A stretch of DNA of 64,000 nucleotides. Origin: Streptomyces sp. NRRL S-350 (GTDB lineage Bacteria; Actinomycetota; Actinomycetes; Streptomycetales; Streptomycetaceae). Numbering within the stretch: the stretch's first letter is position 1; each line of letters opens with the position of its first letter. The stretch is taken from assembly GCF_000719705.1 (NCBI RefSeq), contig NZ_JOHO01000002.1, forward strand, positions 62,001 to 126,000, read 5' to 3'. The position numbers and the translations under genes were made by a program. A model generated the notes under the pieces. It was not told the origin of the DNA and did no database searches. It worked only from the letters and a program-made list of their open reading frames with translations. Shown here in pieces: positions 52,225 through 61,881 of the stretch.

Positions 52225-52884
52225 TCAGTTCGGCCGGTGCGGCGTGCGGGCCTCGGCGGCGGTCTTGAGGTCGTGCAGCCAGCCTTCGAGCCCCTGGCGC
52301 AGGATCGCGGTCGCGGCGGGCACGTTCGCGTCCACCTGGGGGCCGGTGTGGGTCTCCTCGGTGCGGACCAGCACGCCGCCGTCGACCTCGGTGAAGTTCC
52401 ACACGTGGACGCCGTCGATGTGCAGCCCTTCGGCGACGGCCGGGCCGGTCCAGCGGATGCAGGAGCCGGGGCGCAGCTGGCGGACGGTCGAGGTGATGTC
52501 CAGGCTGGGGGCGGCGGTCGCGGGGTTGGGGGGCAGTGGCGTGGTCCAGTGGAACGCCGAGCCCTTGCGGAGCGGGCCGGGGTCGAGGCGCTCCGCGGTG
52601 GCCACGGGTGCCTGCCAGGACGGCCAGTGCGTCACGTCGGTCTGCAGCTTCCAGACGGTCCGCAGTGGCGCGTGGATGACGGCCTCCGTCCGGTAACGGA
52701 CGCGGGCGTCGGGGTCGACGCCCGCCCCGCGGCAGGTGAGCGAGGTGCCGCGGTGAGCGGGTGCGGCCCCGGCGGCTCCGGCGGCCCCGGCAGGTGCGGC
52801 GGCGGCGCCCAGCAGGGCGAGGGCGAGCGGCGTGCTGAGCAGGGCGGCGCGGGCGCGGGCGCGGGTGCTGCGGCTGCGGGACAT
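52225..52884 (-). CDS. Exported SRPBCC (START-like) protein
   Basis: A 219-residue protein from ATG at 52884 with a signal peptide (RAALLSTPLALALLGAAAAP, cleavage near 35). The body reads RYRTEAVIHAPLRTVWKLQT, THWPSWQAPVATAERLDPGP and FHWTTPL, ending with RQGLEGWLHDLKTAAEA: a helix-grip hydrophobic-ligand fold (polyketide cyclase/dehydrase-like). SRPBCC proteins with signal peptides are uncommon. A 17-bp palindrome lies 68 bp upstream. Confidence 0.82.
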   Translation of the reverse strand: MSRSRSTRARARAALLSTPLALALLGAAAAPAGAAGAAGAAPAHRGTSLTCRGAGVDPDARVRYRTEAVIHAPLRTVWKLQTDVTHWPSWQAPVATAERLDPGPLRKGSAFHWTTPLPPNPATAAPSLDITSTVRQLRPGSCIRWTGPAVAEGLHIDGVHVWNFTEVDGGVLVRTEETHTGPQVDANVPAATAILRQGLEGWLHDLKTAAEARTPHRPN

Positions 52885-52951
52885 GGGGCTCCTCGTCGCG
52901 GGTCGGCCGTCGGTGACGGCTCGTTCGCCGTGAGATACATGCTCACGTGTT

Positions 52952-52968
52952 CGTTAGAAGTTCTAACG
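52952..52968. promoter_or_regulatory. Palindromic operator upstream of the SRPBCC gene
   Basis: CGTTAGAA-G-TTCTAACG is a perfect 8+1+8 palindrome. A matching half-site (TTCTAACG) occurs at 53005-53012. No regulator gene is intact nearby. Confidence 0.7.
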
Positions 52969-53162
52969 CCCCAACCTGCCGCGGTCAAGGGTTTTGGTGA
53001 TAGCTTCTAACGAAAACGTGGGCACGTAACGGAACCCTGGGGGAGTCGTTCACCGCCCACCTGGAGGGCCATCGAGCTGTCCGGCTCGGCCTCGAGGAGC
53101 AGGGCGGGCCGGAAGCCGTGGCCCGACCACTGTCCGCCGGTTCGACCGCTGTCCGTCGGCGC

Positions 53163-53339
53163 TCAGCCCTGCCCGGGGTGCGGCCTCGGGGGCGGTGCCG
53201 GATCGGGGTCCGGGAACGGCTCGGGAGACGGGAAGGGCGGGATCGGCGGCGGAGCCGGGTCGGGCCCGCCGGGCCCTGGTGAGGGGTAGGGGTGGGGGAT
53301 CGGCTGGGTGTCCGGATCCGGGGGCGTCGGGATGGTCAT
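53163..53339 (-). CDS. Proline-rich small protein
   Basis: A 58-residue protein from ATG at 53339, eight bases after GAGGAG. About 40 percent proline with regular Pro-Asp/Pro-Ser patches (MTIPTPPDPDTQPIPHPYPS). It would be an extended polyproline chain. It may be genuine on the strength of the ribosome site, but composition bias limits certainty. Confidence 0.45.
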   Translation of the reverse strand: MTIPTPPDPDTQPIPHPYPSPGPGGPDPAPPPIPPFPSPEPFPDPDPAPPPRPHPGQG

Positions 53340-53424
53340 CGCGCACACTCCTCGTCGAGGTCGTCGCGCCGCGCGTGTACCCGGCGGCGGGGCCGCGAAT
53401 CCCGGGCGAGCCGGGCGGCGCCCG

Positions 53425-53835
53425 CTACGAAGCCTCGCCCGGGTCGGGGAACGAGTGGTGCTCGTGCGTGACCAGCCAGCGCCCCTGCACCTTGCGCAGC
53501 CCGACGGTCAGCCGCAGCCGCTGTGCCGGACGGTCGGCGAAGTCCTGCGGGGTGCCGCAGCGCAGCAGGGCGTGCGCGAAGGCGACGTCACCGCCGGCCG
53601 TCACCGCCAGCTCCTCGATCTCGAACGCGGCGCCCTGGGCCTGCCATTCGAAGAACGGCGGCCAGGTCTGCCGGTACGCGTCGAGGCCGCGAACGCCCTC
53701 GTACGGCGGCGGCACGTCGAACATCACGATGTCCGCGGCGTGGTCGGCGACGACCCGGTCGAGGTCGCCCGCGTGGACCGCCGCCGCCCAGCTCCGGATC
53801 AGGTCGGCGACCTGATCCTCGTCGGTCTTGGCCAT
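53425..53835 (-). CDS. SnoaL-like (NTF2 fold, SgcJ/EcaC type) protein
   Basis: A 136-residue protein from ATG at 53835. DLIRSWAAAVHAGDLDRVVA, ADHAADIVMFDVPPP and GVRGLDAYRQTWPPFFEW match the DUF4440/SnoaL-like group, then LRKVQGRWLVTHEHHSFPDP. It is a small alpha+beta barrel binding an unknown ligand. Some relatives sit in polyketide clusters, but most are orphan genes like this one. The ribosome site is weak. Confidence 0.85.
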   Translation of the reverse strand: MAKTDEDQVADLIRSWAAAVHAGDLDRVVADHAADIVMFDVPPPYEGVRGLDAYRQTWPPFFEWQAQGAAFEIEELAVTAGGDVAFAHALLRCGTPQDFADRPAQRLRLTVGLRKVQGRWLVTHEHHSFPDPGEAS

Positions 53836-54086
53836 GGTCAGGATGGTAGGCGCGATCCCTCGCCCCGGCCGGTCGCGGAGTGACGCCCCGGCCGGTCGCC
53901 GAGCGGCGCCCCGGCCGGGTTGCCGCCGTCCGCCCGAGGTCGGCACGCGCGGAGATTTGGGGCGTGTACGGCCTGTCGCACTCCGTTTCGGACAAATGGG
54001 CACGGCCGCGGGGTGTTCATTGGTCCATCACTCCGGGTAGTTGATCGACTGCAAAGAGTGGATGGGGGTGGGATCAGGGAGTAGCG

Positions 54087-55610
54087 ATGTCGGAACACGA
54101 TCAGCTCGGCGTGCCCGCCGGCCCGGAAGGGCGTCCGGCGCGGCCCGAGCGGGTGCCGCCCCAGGCCCCGGCACCCGGACACCGTGCGGACGGCGACCGG
54201 CCGCGTCCCGGGGCCACCGACGTCGACGCTCCCTGGCCCGACCGCATGCTGCCGCTGCTGCGCACACCGGCGACCGACCGCCGGCTGGCGCCGGCCCCGG
54301 CCGGCGTGGAGCCGCCCGGAGCCGCCGAGCCGACCCGGGTCCTGGAGCTGGCGCTGCTGGTGGGCGAGCTGCTGCTGGCCAGCGGGGAGGCGGCGGAGGA
54401 CGTGGAGGCCGCCATGCTCGCCGTCGCCAGGGCCTACCGCGTCCACCCGTGCGACCCGCAGGTGACCTTCACCCGGGTGGCGATCTCGTACCAGCCGGGC
54501 TCCTCCGAGCCGCCGCTGACGGCCGAGTGCTCGGTTCGCCGCCCGGCCGGCGACTACGCGCGGCTGGCCGCCGTGTTCCGGCTGGTCACCGAGATCACGA
54601 CGGGCGGGATCGCCGTCCGCGACGCCCACGACCGCCTGATGGCCGTGCACCGGCGCGGCCGCCGCTACCCCGCCCGGGTGGTCCTGCTCTCCTGCGGCCT
54701 GCTGTCCGGGGCCGCGACGCTGCTGGTCGGCGGCCGCACCGACGCCCGGGCCTGGCTGGTGTTCGCCAGCGCCGTCGTCGCGGCCCTGGCGGGCGACCGG
54801 CTCTCGGCGCTGGTGGGGCGCCACGACTTCCCGGCCTTCTACCAGTTCGTGGTGGCCGCGGCCCCGGCCGCCGTGATCGGCATCCTGCTGTCGTTCAACG
54901 GACTGCACCTGCGCGGATCGGTGGTGATCACCGGCGGGCTGTTCGCGCTGTTTCCGGGCTGGCCCATGGTGGCGGCGGCCCAGGACGGCCTGGCGGGCTT
55001 CTACCTCACCGCCGCCGCGCGCCTGCTCGAAGCGCTGTACCTGATGACCGGCGTGGTGATCGGGGTGATGGCGGTGCTGTACGTCGGCGTCAACAACGGC
55101 GCGGACCTGGCGGCCCAGGTCGCCCCGGCGGGGGCCGTCAACCCGCCGTTGCAGCTCACCGCGGCGGTGCTGCTCACCCTGGGGTTCGCGGTGCTGCTGA
55201 ACACCGAGCCGAGGACGCTGCCCGCCGTCATGGTGAACAGCGCGGCCGGGTGGGCGACGTACGGGGTGCTGACCAACGCCGGTGCCGAGTCGATCCTGGC
55301 CACCGGTCTCGCCGCCGGACTGGTCGGCCTGTCCGGCCAGCTCATGGCGCGCTGCTGGGGGAGTTCCGCGCTGCCGCACGTCACGGCGGCGCTGGGACCG
55401 CTGCTGCCCGGCTCGATGCTGTACTTCGGGATGCTCGCCTTCGTCCGGGGCCAACCCGAGATCGGGCTGAGCGGCATCGGACGGGCCGGCGCGATGGCGA
55501 TGGCCCTGGCCATCGGTGTGAACCTGGGCCGGGAGCTGTCCCGGCTCTTCCTCCCGGCGCCGCGTACCGTCCCGGCGGCCCGTCGACCGGGCGGCCGCCA
55601 CCGTCGGTGA
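54087..55610 (+). CDS. Threonine/serine exporter family (ThrE-like) protein
   Basis: A 507-residue membrane protein from ATG at 54087 after GGGAG. A disordered N-terminus of about 85 residues precedes the cytosolic ThrE domain (LALLVGELLLASGEAAEDVE near 88; VTEITTGGIAVRDAHDRL near 172). About ten helices follow from residue 195 (VVLLSCGLLSGAATLLVGG) in the two-bundle arrangement of ThrE. It exports Thr/Ser or related small molecules. It is monocistronic and divergent from the SnoaL-like gene. Confidence 0.9.
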   Translation: MSEHDQLGVPAGPEGRPARPERVPPQAPAPGHRADGDRPRPGATDVDAPWPDRMLPLLRTPATDRRLAPAPAGVEPPGAAEPTRVLELALLVGELLLASGEAAEDVEAAMLAVARAYRVHPCDPQVTFTRVAISYQPGSSEPPLTAECSVRRPAGDYARLAAVFRLVTEITTGGIAVRDAHDRLMAVHRRGRRYPARVVLLSCGLLSGAATLLVGGRTDARAWLVFASAVVAALAGDRLSALVGRHDFPAFYQFVVAAAPAAVIGILLSFNGLHLRGSVVITGGLFALFPGWPMVAAAQDGLAGFYLTAAARLLEALYLMTGVVIGVMAVLYVGVNNGADLAAQVAPAGAVNPPLQLTAAVLLTLGFAVLLNTEPRTLPAVMVNSAAGWATYGVLTNAGAESILATGLAAGLVGLSGQLMARCWGSSALPHVTAALGPLLPGSMLYFGMLAFVRGQPEIGLSGIGRAGAMAMALAIGVNLGRELSRLFLPAPRTVPAARRPGGRHRR

Positions 55611-55803
55611 CGGACGGGAGTTCGAACCGATGGCGGCCGAGCGGTTTGCGCGGCCGCCATCGCGGTAGACGCGGAGGCAGGACGGGGCCGCGAAGGACGG
55701 CCCCTCCGCCCCCGGGAGCGACCTCCTCGGTCCACCGCAGGTGAACCGCCGGGGCCGCCCGTCGGCATCCGCCCCCATCGGCTCTCAAACCAGGGAGACT
55801 CCC

Positions 55804-55959
55804 GTGATCGTCCTCGGTGTCATCCTGCTCATCATCGGTTTCGTCACCGGCCTCTCGATCCTCTGGACCATCGGGATCGTGCTGCTCGTCATCGGCCTGG
55901 TCCTGTGGGTCGCCGGAGCCCTCGGACACGCCATCGGCGGACGCCGCCACTACTACTGA
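55804..55959 (+). CDS. DUF6131-type small membrane protein
   Basis: A 51-residue protein from GTG at 55804, five bases after AGGGAGA. Two hydrophobic helices (IVLGVILLIIGFVTGLSILW and IGIVLLVIGLVLWVAGALG) are followed by GGRRHYY. This matches the short actinobacterial DUF6131 family; function unknown. Confidence 0.8.
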   Translation: MIVLGVILLIIGFVTGLSILWTIGIVLLVIGLVLWVAGALGHAIGGRRHYY

Positions 55960-56099
55960 ACCGCCTGACCGCTCCGCATCCGCGCAGCTCGCGCACCCGC
56001 CGCCGGCCCTCCCGGCGGCCCGGGCACGGCAGGTTCCCGTACCGACGGGGGCGGAGGACGAGGACGCGACCTCGGACGCCTGAACCCGACCCGGACACC

Positions 56100-56132
56100 C
56101 GAGCCCGGGCCCGCACCCCGGGCCCGGGCTCG
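56100..56132. terminator. Bidirectional terminator
   Basis: Perfect 14-bp arms (56100-56113 with 56119-56132) around CACCC, between the DUF6131 gene and the convergent HTH gene. Confidence 0.8.
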
Positions 56133-56199
56133 CCGGCGCGCAACGCTCGGTGGGCTCGACTCGGGAGCAGCAACGCTCGGCGGCCCCGACTCGACGGGC

Positions 56200-56493
56200 T
56201 CAACGCAGGAGCGCGGCGAGCAGCTCGGCGATGGTCGGCCCGGCGTCGGCCGGGTGCCGGAGCTGCTTGCCGGCGATCACGCTGTAGTGGTTGGCGCGGC
56301 CCTGCCGCTCGTGCGTCAGGTAACCCTCGGCTTCGAGGTCGGCGATGATGCGCTGGACGGCCCGTTCGGTGAGCAGGCAGCGCGCCGCGATGTCGCGGAC
56401 CCGGATGCCGGGATCCCGAGCGATCTGGACGAGCACGCGGGCGTGGTTCGTCAGGAAGGTCCACTGCCGCGTCGTCGCCGGGGGGTTCTCCAC
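56200..56493 (-). CDS. Small winged-helix (ArsR/MarR-like) regulator
   Basis: A 97-residue protein from GTG at 56493. HARVLVQIARDPGIRVRDIA then LTERAVQRIIADLEAEGYLT forms the helix-turn-helix and DLEAEGYL lead into the wing (RQGRANHYSV). Almost the whole protein is the DNA-binding domain. The target is unknown. Confidence 0.8.
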   Translation of the reverse strand: MENPPATTRQWTFLTNHARVLVQIARDPGIRVRDIAARCLLTERAVQRIIADLEAEGYLTHERQGRANHYSVIAGKQLRHPADAGPTIAELLAALLR

Positions 56494-56576
56494 GCGCCAA
56501 GGATAGGCGTGCCGGACCGTGGCTCGGAACCGCGGGACGGCCCGTCCCGGAGGTCCGGGCGGTCGGCACGCCGAGG

Positions 56577-56918
56577 TCAGGGGCACTCCTCGTGGAGCCC
56601 GCACAGCCAGGCGAGTGCCTGGTGCGCGCCGAGGGCGTAGCTGTGGTCGGCGCCCTGGTCCAGTGCCCGGCGCAGGCCCACGGCGGCGGCCTGGCACTCG
56701 GCCAGCAGCTGCGCACGGCAGGGCCCGTTCGCGCCGACCGCGGCGACGGCGGTGACGGGCGCGGCGATCTGGGCGCCGGCGGCCCAGCGGTAGGCCCCGA
56801 GCACACCGTGCTCGAAGCCGGTCCAGGGGCGGGGCCGCCGGTTGGCCGTGTCGATCGCGGCGAACACCTCGTCCAGCGGGCGCACTCCCACGGCCGGGAT
56901 CGTCTCGTCACTGGTCAT
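56577..56918 (-). CDS. Uncharacterised small protein
   Basis: A 113-residue, mostly helical protein from ATG at 56918 (MTSDETIPAVGVRPLDEVFA), with HGVLGAYRWAAGAQIAAPVT and a C-terminal ALAWLCGLHEECP. Three Cys residues and no recognised motif. It lies upstream of the HTH gene on the same strand, 83 bp apart, so they may be co-transcribed. Confidence 0.6.
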   Translation of the reverse strand: MTSDETIPAVGVRPLDEVFAAIDTANRRPRPWTGFEHGVLGAYRWAAGAQIAAPVTAVAAVGANGPCRAQLLAECQAAAVGLRRALDQGADHSYALGAHQALAWLCGLHEECP

Positions 56919-57135
56919 GTCGGAAACCTACGTCCGCCCGATGCGGCCCGCCCGCGGGCGGAGGTCGACCGGGTGGCGCCGCCCCGGTCCACCCGGCCGC
57001 GGCCGGGGGCCCCGGTGAGGGCCCGTCGGGGGAGCGGGCCCCGGCCCGGTAGTCTGAGTGGATCGTGCCCGGTCGGTGAGGTGGCCGGGCCGGATGAACG
57101 GTGCGGGCCGCTCGCCCGCTTGGTGGAGATCCTTG

Positions 57136-57777
57136 ATGACTCGTCGTTTTGACTGCTCGGACGCGTCCGAGCGTGCAGCGGGCCTGCGTGAGGCCGTGGC
57201 GGCGGTGCGCCGCGGTGAACTCGTCGTACTGCCCACGGACACGGTGTACGGGGTGGGCGCGGACGCCTTCTCGTCGGAGGCGGTCGCCCGCCTGCTGGCG
57301 GCCAAGGGCCGGGGGCGGAACATGCCCTCGCCGGTGCTGGTCGGCTCCCCGGCGGCACTGGACGGCCTGGTCGAGGTGACGGACCGGGCGCGCGAGCTGG
57401 TCGCCGCGTTCTGGCCGGGCGGGCTGACCGTGGTCGCCCGGCACCTGGCGTCGGTCGAGCTGGACCTCGGCGAGACCAACGGGACGGTCGCGGTCCGGAT
57501 GCCCGCCCACCCGGTCGCCATCGAACTGCTGGACGCCACCGGGCCCTTGGCGGTGTCCAGTGCCAACCTGACCGGACACGACTCCCCGCAGGACTGCGAC
57601 GCCGCCCAGGGCATGCTGGGCGATTCGGTGGCCGTCTACCTGGACGGGGGTGCGACCGCTGCCGCCGTGCCGTCCTCGATCGTGGACATCACCGGCGAGG
57701 TGCCCGTCCTGCTGCGGGCGGGCGCGATCGGCGTCGATCGTCTGCGCGAGGTCGTCCCCGACCTGCGGGAGCGCTGA
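57136..57777 (+). CDS. L-threonylcarbamoyladenylate synthase (Sua5/YrdC family)
   Basis: A 213-residue protein from ATG at 57136 after [24 protein letters not shown] [20 protein letters not shown] (about 29) and [15 protein letters not shown] (about 57, the K-x-R nucleotide-binding segment), plus [11 protein letters not shown] (about 139), are YrdC hallmarks. The enzyme makes threonylcarbamoyl-AMP from Thr, bicarbonate and ATP for the t6A37 modification of tRNA. It stands alone rather than in the usual prfA-prmC neighbourhood, so it may be a paralogue. Confidence 0.92.
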   Translation: MTRRFDCSDASERAAGLREAVAAVRRGELVVLPTDTVYGVGADAFSSEAVARLLAAKGRGRNMPSPVLVGSPAALDGLVEVTDRARELVAAFWPGGLTVVARHLASVELDLGETNGTVAVRMPAHPVAIELLDATGPLAVSSANLTGHDSPQDCDAAQGMLGDSVAVYLDGGATAAAVPSSIVDITGEVPVLLRAGAIGVDRLREVVPDLRER

Positions 57778-57988
57778 GCCGCCAGGCCGACGCCACCCGG
57801 ACCGGCGCCCCTGCGACCGGCGCCGCCCGGACCGGGAGCGCCGGTCGGAGGGCCCGCACCGCGTGGCACCCCGGCGCGCCGGAGCCGCGCGGCTAGGGTC
57901 GGCGATGGCGCGCGGGGGCGGGCCCTCCGCGGGCAGGGGGCGGGGCCGCCACCGAGGGGGGCATCGTCGGCTCCGCTGCGGAGGTTCC

Positions 57989-59692
57989 ATGAGCGCTACG
58001 TCCACCACGTCGCGTCGCACCCAGGCCCGCGTCCATCAGGGCAGCACGCTGCTTCGCTGGCTGTTCACCACGGACCACAAGGTCATCGGGAACCTCTACC
58101 TGGCGACCGCGTTCGGCTTCTTCCTGGCCGGCGGCGTCATGGCGCTGCTGATGCGCGCCCAGCTGATGGGGCCCGACACCGGGATCCTGTCGAACGAGCG
58201 CTACAACCAGATGTTCACCATGCACGGCACGATCATGCTGCTGCTGTTCGCGACCCCGACCTTCGCCGGGTTCGCCAACGCGATCATGCCGCTGCAGATC
58301 GGCTCCCCCGACGTGGCCTTCCCCCGGCTGAACGCCTTCACCTACTGGGCCTTCCTGCTCGGCGGCCTGATGGTCCTGAGCGGCTTCCTCACCTCCCAGG
58401 GGGCGCCCGCCTTCGGCTGGTTCGCGTACGCGCCGCTGAACGGGCCGGTGTTCTCGCCGGGGTCGGGCGGGGACCTGTGGGCCCTCGGCCTGGTCGTGGC
58501 CGGCCTCGGCACCATCCTGGGGTCGGTCAACTTCATCACCACCATCACCTGCCTGCGGGCCCCCGGCATGACCCTCTTCCGGATGCCGATCTTCACCTGG
58601 AACGTGCTGTTCACCTCGATCATGGTGCTGCTGGCCTTCCCGGTGCTGACGGCCGCGCTGCTCTGCCTGGAGGCGGACCGGAAGTTCGGCGCGCACGCCT
58701 TCGACGCGGCGAACGGCGGGGCGCTCCTGTGGCAGCACCTCTTCTGGTTCTTCGGCCACCCGGAGGTCTACATCGTGGCGCTGCCGTTCTTCGGCATCGT
58801 CAGCGAGATCATCCCGGTGTTCAGCCGCAAACCGCTGTTCGGCTACTACGGCATGATCGGCGCGACCATCACGATCACCGCCCTGTCCATGTCGGTGTGG
58901 GCGCACCACATGTTCGTCACCGGCCAGGTGCTGCTGCCGTTCTTCTCGATGATGTCGTTCCTCATCGCCGTGCCCACCGGGGTGAAGTTCTTCAACTGGA
59001 TCGGGACGATGTGGAACGGGTCGCTGTCCTTCGAGACCCCGATGCTCTGGTCGATCGGCTTCCTGGTGACCTTCCTGTTCGGCGGCCTGAGCGGGGTGCT
59101 GCTGGCCGCACCGCCGATCGACTTCCACGTGACCGACAGCTACTTCGTGGTGGCCCACCTCCACTACGTCCTGTTCGGGACGGTCGTGTTCGCCACCTTC
59201 GCGGGCTTCTACTTCTGGTGGCCGAAGCTGACCGGGAAGCTTCTCGACGAGCGGCTGGGGAAGGTGCACTTCTGGATCCTGTTCGTGGGGTTCCAGGCCA
59301 CCTTCCTGGTGATGCACTGGCTGGGCGCCCAGGGGATGCCGCGCCGCTACGCGACGTACCTGGCGGTGGACGACTTCACGGCGCTGAACGTGTGCGCCTC
59401 GGTCGGCGCGTTCCTGCTGGGCGTCTCCAACCTGCCGTTCTTCTACAACGTCTGGGCCACCACCCGGTACGGCACCCGGGTCGAGGAGGACGACCCGTGG
59501 GGCTGGGGCCGGTCGCTGGAGTGGGCGACCTCCAGCCCGCCGCCGCACCACAACTTCCACGCCCTGCCCAGGATCCGCTCCGAGTCGCCGGCGTTCGACC
59601 TGCACCATCCGGAGGTGCCGGCGGAGGCGTCGTCGAGCGGCGCCTCCGCCGCCCCCTCCGGCCGTTCCGGCGAGCGGGGGAGCGGGCGATGA
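57989..59692 (+). CDS. ctaD: Cytochrome c oxidase subunit I (aa3 type)
   Basis: A 567-residue haem-copper oxidase catalytic subunit from ATG at 57989 after [23 protein letters not shown] (about 22), [12 protein letters not shown] with a haem a His (about 76), [15 protein letters not shown] with the His-Tyr cross-link (about 254), VWAHHMF with the CuB His pair (about 304), [10 protein letters not shown] with the K-channel Lys, and [11 protein letters not shown] with the haem His pair (about 390) are all intact. The type is actinobacterial caa3/aa3. It is coupled to ctaF, but subunits II and III are absent nearby. Confidence 0.95.
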   Translation: MSATSTTSRRTQARVHQGSTLLRWLFTTDHKVIGNLYLATAFGFFLAGGVMALLMRAQLMGPDTGILSNERYNQMFTMHGTIMLLLFATPTFAGFANAIMPLQIGSPDVAFPRLNAFTYWAFLLGGLMVLSGFLTSQGAPAFGWFAYAPLNGPVFSPGSGGDLWALGLVVAGLGTILGSVNFITTITCLRAPGMTLFRMPIFTWNVLFTSIMVLLAFPVLTAALLCLEADRKFGAHAFDAANGGALLWQHLFWFFGHPEVYIVALPFFGIVSEIIPVFSRKPLFGYYGMIGATITITALSMSVWAHHMFVTGQVLLPFFSMMSFLIAVPTGVKFFNWIGTMWNGSLSFETPMLWSIGFLVTFLFGGLSGVLLAAPPIDFHVTDSYFVVAHLHYVLFGTVVFATFAGFYFWWPKLTGKLLDERLGKVHFWILFVGFQATFLVMHWLGAQGMPRRYATYLAVDDFTALNVCASVGAFLLGVSNLPFFYNVWATTRYGTRVEEDDPWGWGRSLEWATSSPPPHHNFHALPRIRSESPAFDLHHPEVPAEASSSGASAAPSGRSGERGSGR

Positions 59693-60084
59693 AGGCGGAG
59701 GGCTGGCTGTTCGGCGTCATGGCGGTGTTCTTCGCGGTGACCGGGCTGGTCTACGGGCTCTGGGCGCAGGAGCCCGCCGGCAAGGCGATCCTGACGGTGG
59801 CGTTCCTGATGTCGGGCCTGATCGCGCTGTTCTGGTTCGTCCAGCACCAGCGGCGGGGCGGCGGACGGCCGCAGGACCGCAAGGACGCGGAGATCGCCGA
59901 GGGCCTGGGCCCGGTGGGGTTCTTCCCGGCCCGCAGCGGCTACCCGGTGCTGACGGCGGCCGGTCTGACGGTCTTCGCGCTCGGCCTGGTCTTCGCCCGG
60001 TGGCTGATCGTCACGGGTGCCCTGGTGCTCGCGTTCGCGGTGAGCGGTTTCATCTTCCAGTACCGCGACCACGGCGACGGGTGA
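59689..60084 (+). CDS. ctaF: Cytochrome c oxidase subunit IV (CtaF type)
   Basis: A 131-residue protein with ATG at 59689 overlapping the ctaD stop (ATGA). It begins [20 protein letters not shown] and has four helices in two pairs with [20 protein letters not shown] between. Actinobacterial subunit IV is a small accessory subunit of the aa3 oxidase. Its 3' end overlaps the convergent qcrB gene by 35 bp. Confidence 0.92.
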   Translation: MKAEGWLFGVMAVFFAVTGLVYGLWAQEPAGKAILTVAFLMSGLIALFWFVQHQRRGGGRPQDRKDAEIAEGLGPVGFFPARSGYPVLTAAGLTVFALGLVFARWLIVTGALVLAFAVSGFIFQYRDHGDG

Positions 60085-61768
60085 GGCCGAGCAGTGCCCG
60101 GCGGAGCCGGCGGACCGGGCCGGCCGTCGCGGGCCCGGCCTGCCGGTCCGCCGCGCTGCCGGGGTGCGCCGGGCTGGTCAGGACGCCCGCGAGGTACTCC
60201 GACTCCGCTTCGGTGGAGGGGAGTTCGACTCCGTCGCGGTGGAACCAGGCGCTGGCCGCGGCGCGGGCGCGCTCGCGCCGCGGCGCCCCGTCGGCGGCCG
60301 GGAGCGGTTCGGGCGCGGTCCGCGCCAGCAGGACGAACCGCTCGTCCTCGGACACGGGCCGGCGGTGGCCGGTGAAGCCGCCGTCGTGGCCCTGGTCGAT
60401 CCGCCCGGTCTCGTCGCCCTTCAGCAGCCGCTCGCGGTCCCTCGCCTGCAGGGCCAGGCAGAGCCGCCGGGTGAGCAGGAACGACAGGGGCGGCAGCACG
60501 ATCAGCGCCGCCCGCAGCACGACGGTGAGCGCGTCGACGGAGACGCCGAAGACGTATGCGATCACGTCGTTGCCGCCGGCGACCAGCAGCACCGCGTAGG
60601 CGGTGATCCCGGCGACGCCCAGCCCGGTGCGGGTCGGCTTGTTGCGAGGCCGGTCGCACAGGTGCTGCTCGCCGGTGTCGGGGTCGAGCCACCGTTCGAC
60701 GAAGGGGTAGGCGTACAGCGCGGCGAACAGCAGGCCGGGCACCACCAGGGCGGGGAGGAGGACGTTCCAGGACACCGTGTGCCCGAACAGGTCGGTCTCC
60801 GCGGCGGGCATCAGCCGCAGGGCGCCCTCGATGAAGCCGATGTACCAGTCCGGCTGGGCCCCGGCCGCCGCCACGTCGGGCCGGTAGGAGGAGTAGCGCC
60901 AGATCGGGTTGATCTCCGCGAGGAACGCCGACAGCGCCATGACGCCGGCCACCGTGAAGGTCAGCCCCACCGTGCGGGTGAGGAACTGCGGGAAGAAGGG
61001 CATCCCGACGACGTTCCGGTTGGTGCGGCCCGGGGCGGCCCACTGGGTGTGCTTCAGCACCACCACGAGCGTCAGGTGGGCTCCGACCAGGGCCAGCAGC
61101 AGGCCGGGCACGAGGAGGATGTGCAGGGTGAACAGCCGGGGGATGACGTCGTGGCCGGGGAACTCGCCGCCGAAGGCGAAGAACGTGAGGTAGGTGCCGA
61201 CCAGCGGCACGGAGAGCAGCACGCCCTCGGCGATCCTCAGGCCGGTGCCGGAGAGGGTGTCGTCGGGCAGCGAGTAGCCGGAGAACCCTTCGAGCAGCGC
61301 GAGGTTGAACAGGGTCACCCCGATGACCCAGTTGAGCTCCCGGGGGCGTCGGAAGGCTCCGGTGAAGAACACCCGCAGCAGGTGCACGCAGATCGCCGAG
61401 GCGAACAACAGGGCCGACCAGTGGTGGATCTGACGGATCATCAGTCCGCCGCGCACTTCGAAGCTGATGCGCAGCGTCGAGGCGTACGCCTCGGACACCC
61501 GCACGCCGCGCAGCGGCAGGTAGGCGCCGTCGTAGACGACCTCGCTCATGCTCGGGTCGAAGAAGAACGTCAGGTACACGCCGGTCAGCAGCAGGATGAC
61601 GAAGGCGTACAGGGCCAGCTCGCCCAGCAGGAACGACCAGTGGTCCGGGAACACCTTGCGCAGCAGTTCCCGGGCCGCCTCGGTCACCGGCAGCCGCCCG
61701 TCCAGGCTGGTCACGACGCGTTCGCCGGCGGGCGGCTGGTGCCCGTCCGAAGCTCTGGTTACCTCCAC
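60050..61768 (-). CDS. qcrB: Cytochrome bc1 complex cytochrome b subunit (QcrB)
   Basis: A 572-residue actinobacterial cytochrome b from ATG at 61768. Haem-ligand His pairs lie in RQIHHWSALLFASAICVHLL (about 114 and 129) and LFTLHILLVPGLLLALVGAH (about 215 and 230). The Qo-site motif is PDWY (about 308), the actinobacterial form. Eight or nine helices are followed by a cytosolic extension of about 120 residues that includes EDERFVLLARTAPEPLP. The Rieske (QcrA) and cytochrome c (QcrC) genes are not adjacent, so this looks like a second, orphan copy. It is convergent with ctaF, overlapping by 35 bp. Confidence 0.94.
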   Translation of the reverse strand: MEVTRASDGHQPPAGERVVTSLDGRLPVTEAARELLRKVFPDHWSFLLGELALYAFVILLLTGVYLTFFFDPSMSEVVYDGAYLPLRGVRVSEAYASTLRISFEVRGGLMIRQIHHWSALLFASAICVHLLRVFFTGAFRRPRELNWVIGVTLFNLALLEGFSGYSLPDDTLSGTGLRIAEGVLLSVPLVGTYLTFFAFGGEFPGHDVIPRLFTLHILLVPGLLLALVGAHLTLVVVLKHTQWAAPGRTNRNVVGMPFFPQFLTRTVGLTFTVAGVMALSAFLAEINPIWRYSSYRPDVAAAGAQPDWYIGFIEGALRLMPAAETDLFGHTVSWNVLLPALVVPGLLFAALYAYPFVERWLDPDTGEQHLCDRPRNKPTRTGLGVAGITAYAVLLVAGGNDVIAYVFGVSVDALTVVLRAALIVLPPLSFLLTRRLCLALQARDRERLLKGDETGRIDQGHDGGFTGHRRPVSEDERFVLLARTAPEPLPAADGAPRRERARAAASAWFHRDGVELPSTEAESEYLAGVLTSPAHPGSAADRQAGPATAGPVRRLRRALLGLTRRRGRGTGR

Positions 61769-61881
61769 GCAGGCAACCTAGTGGGAGTCGCCGCGACCGG
61801 CGCGGCCGAGCACTGCGGTTCCCGTGGCGTACGGCGGCAGAACACTCCAACGGCGGAACGGGTGGGTCCGCCGGCGGCCGG

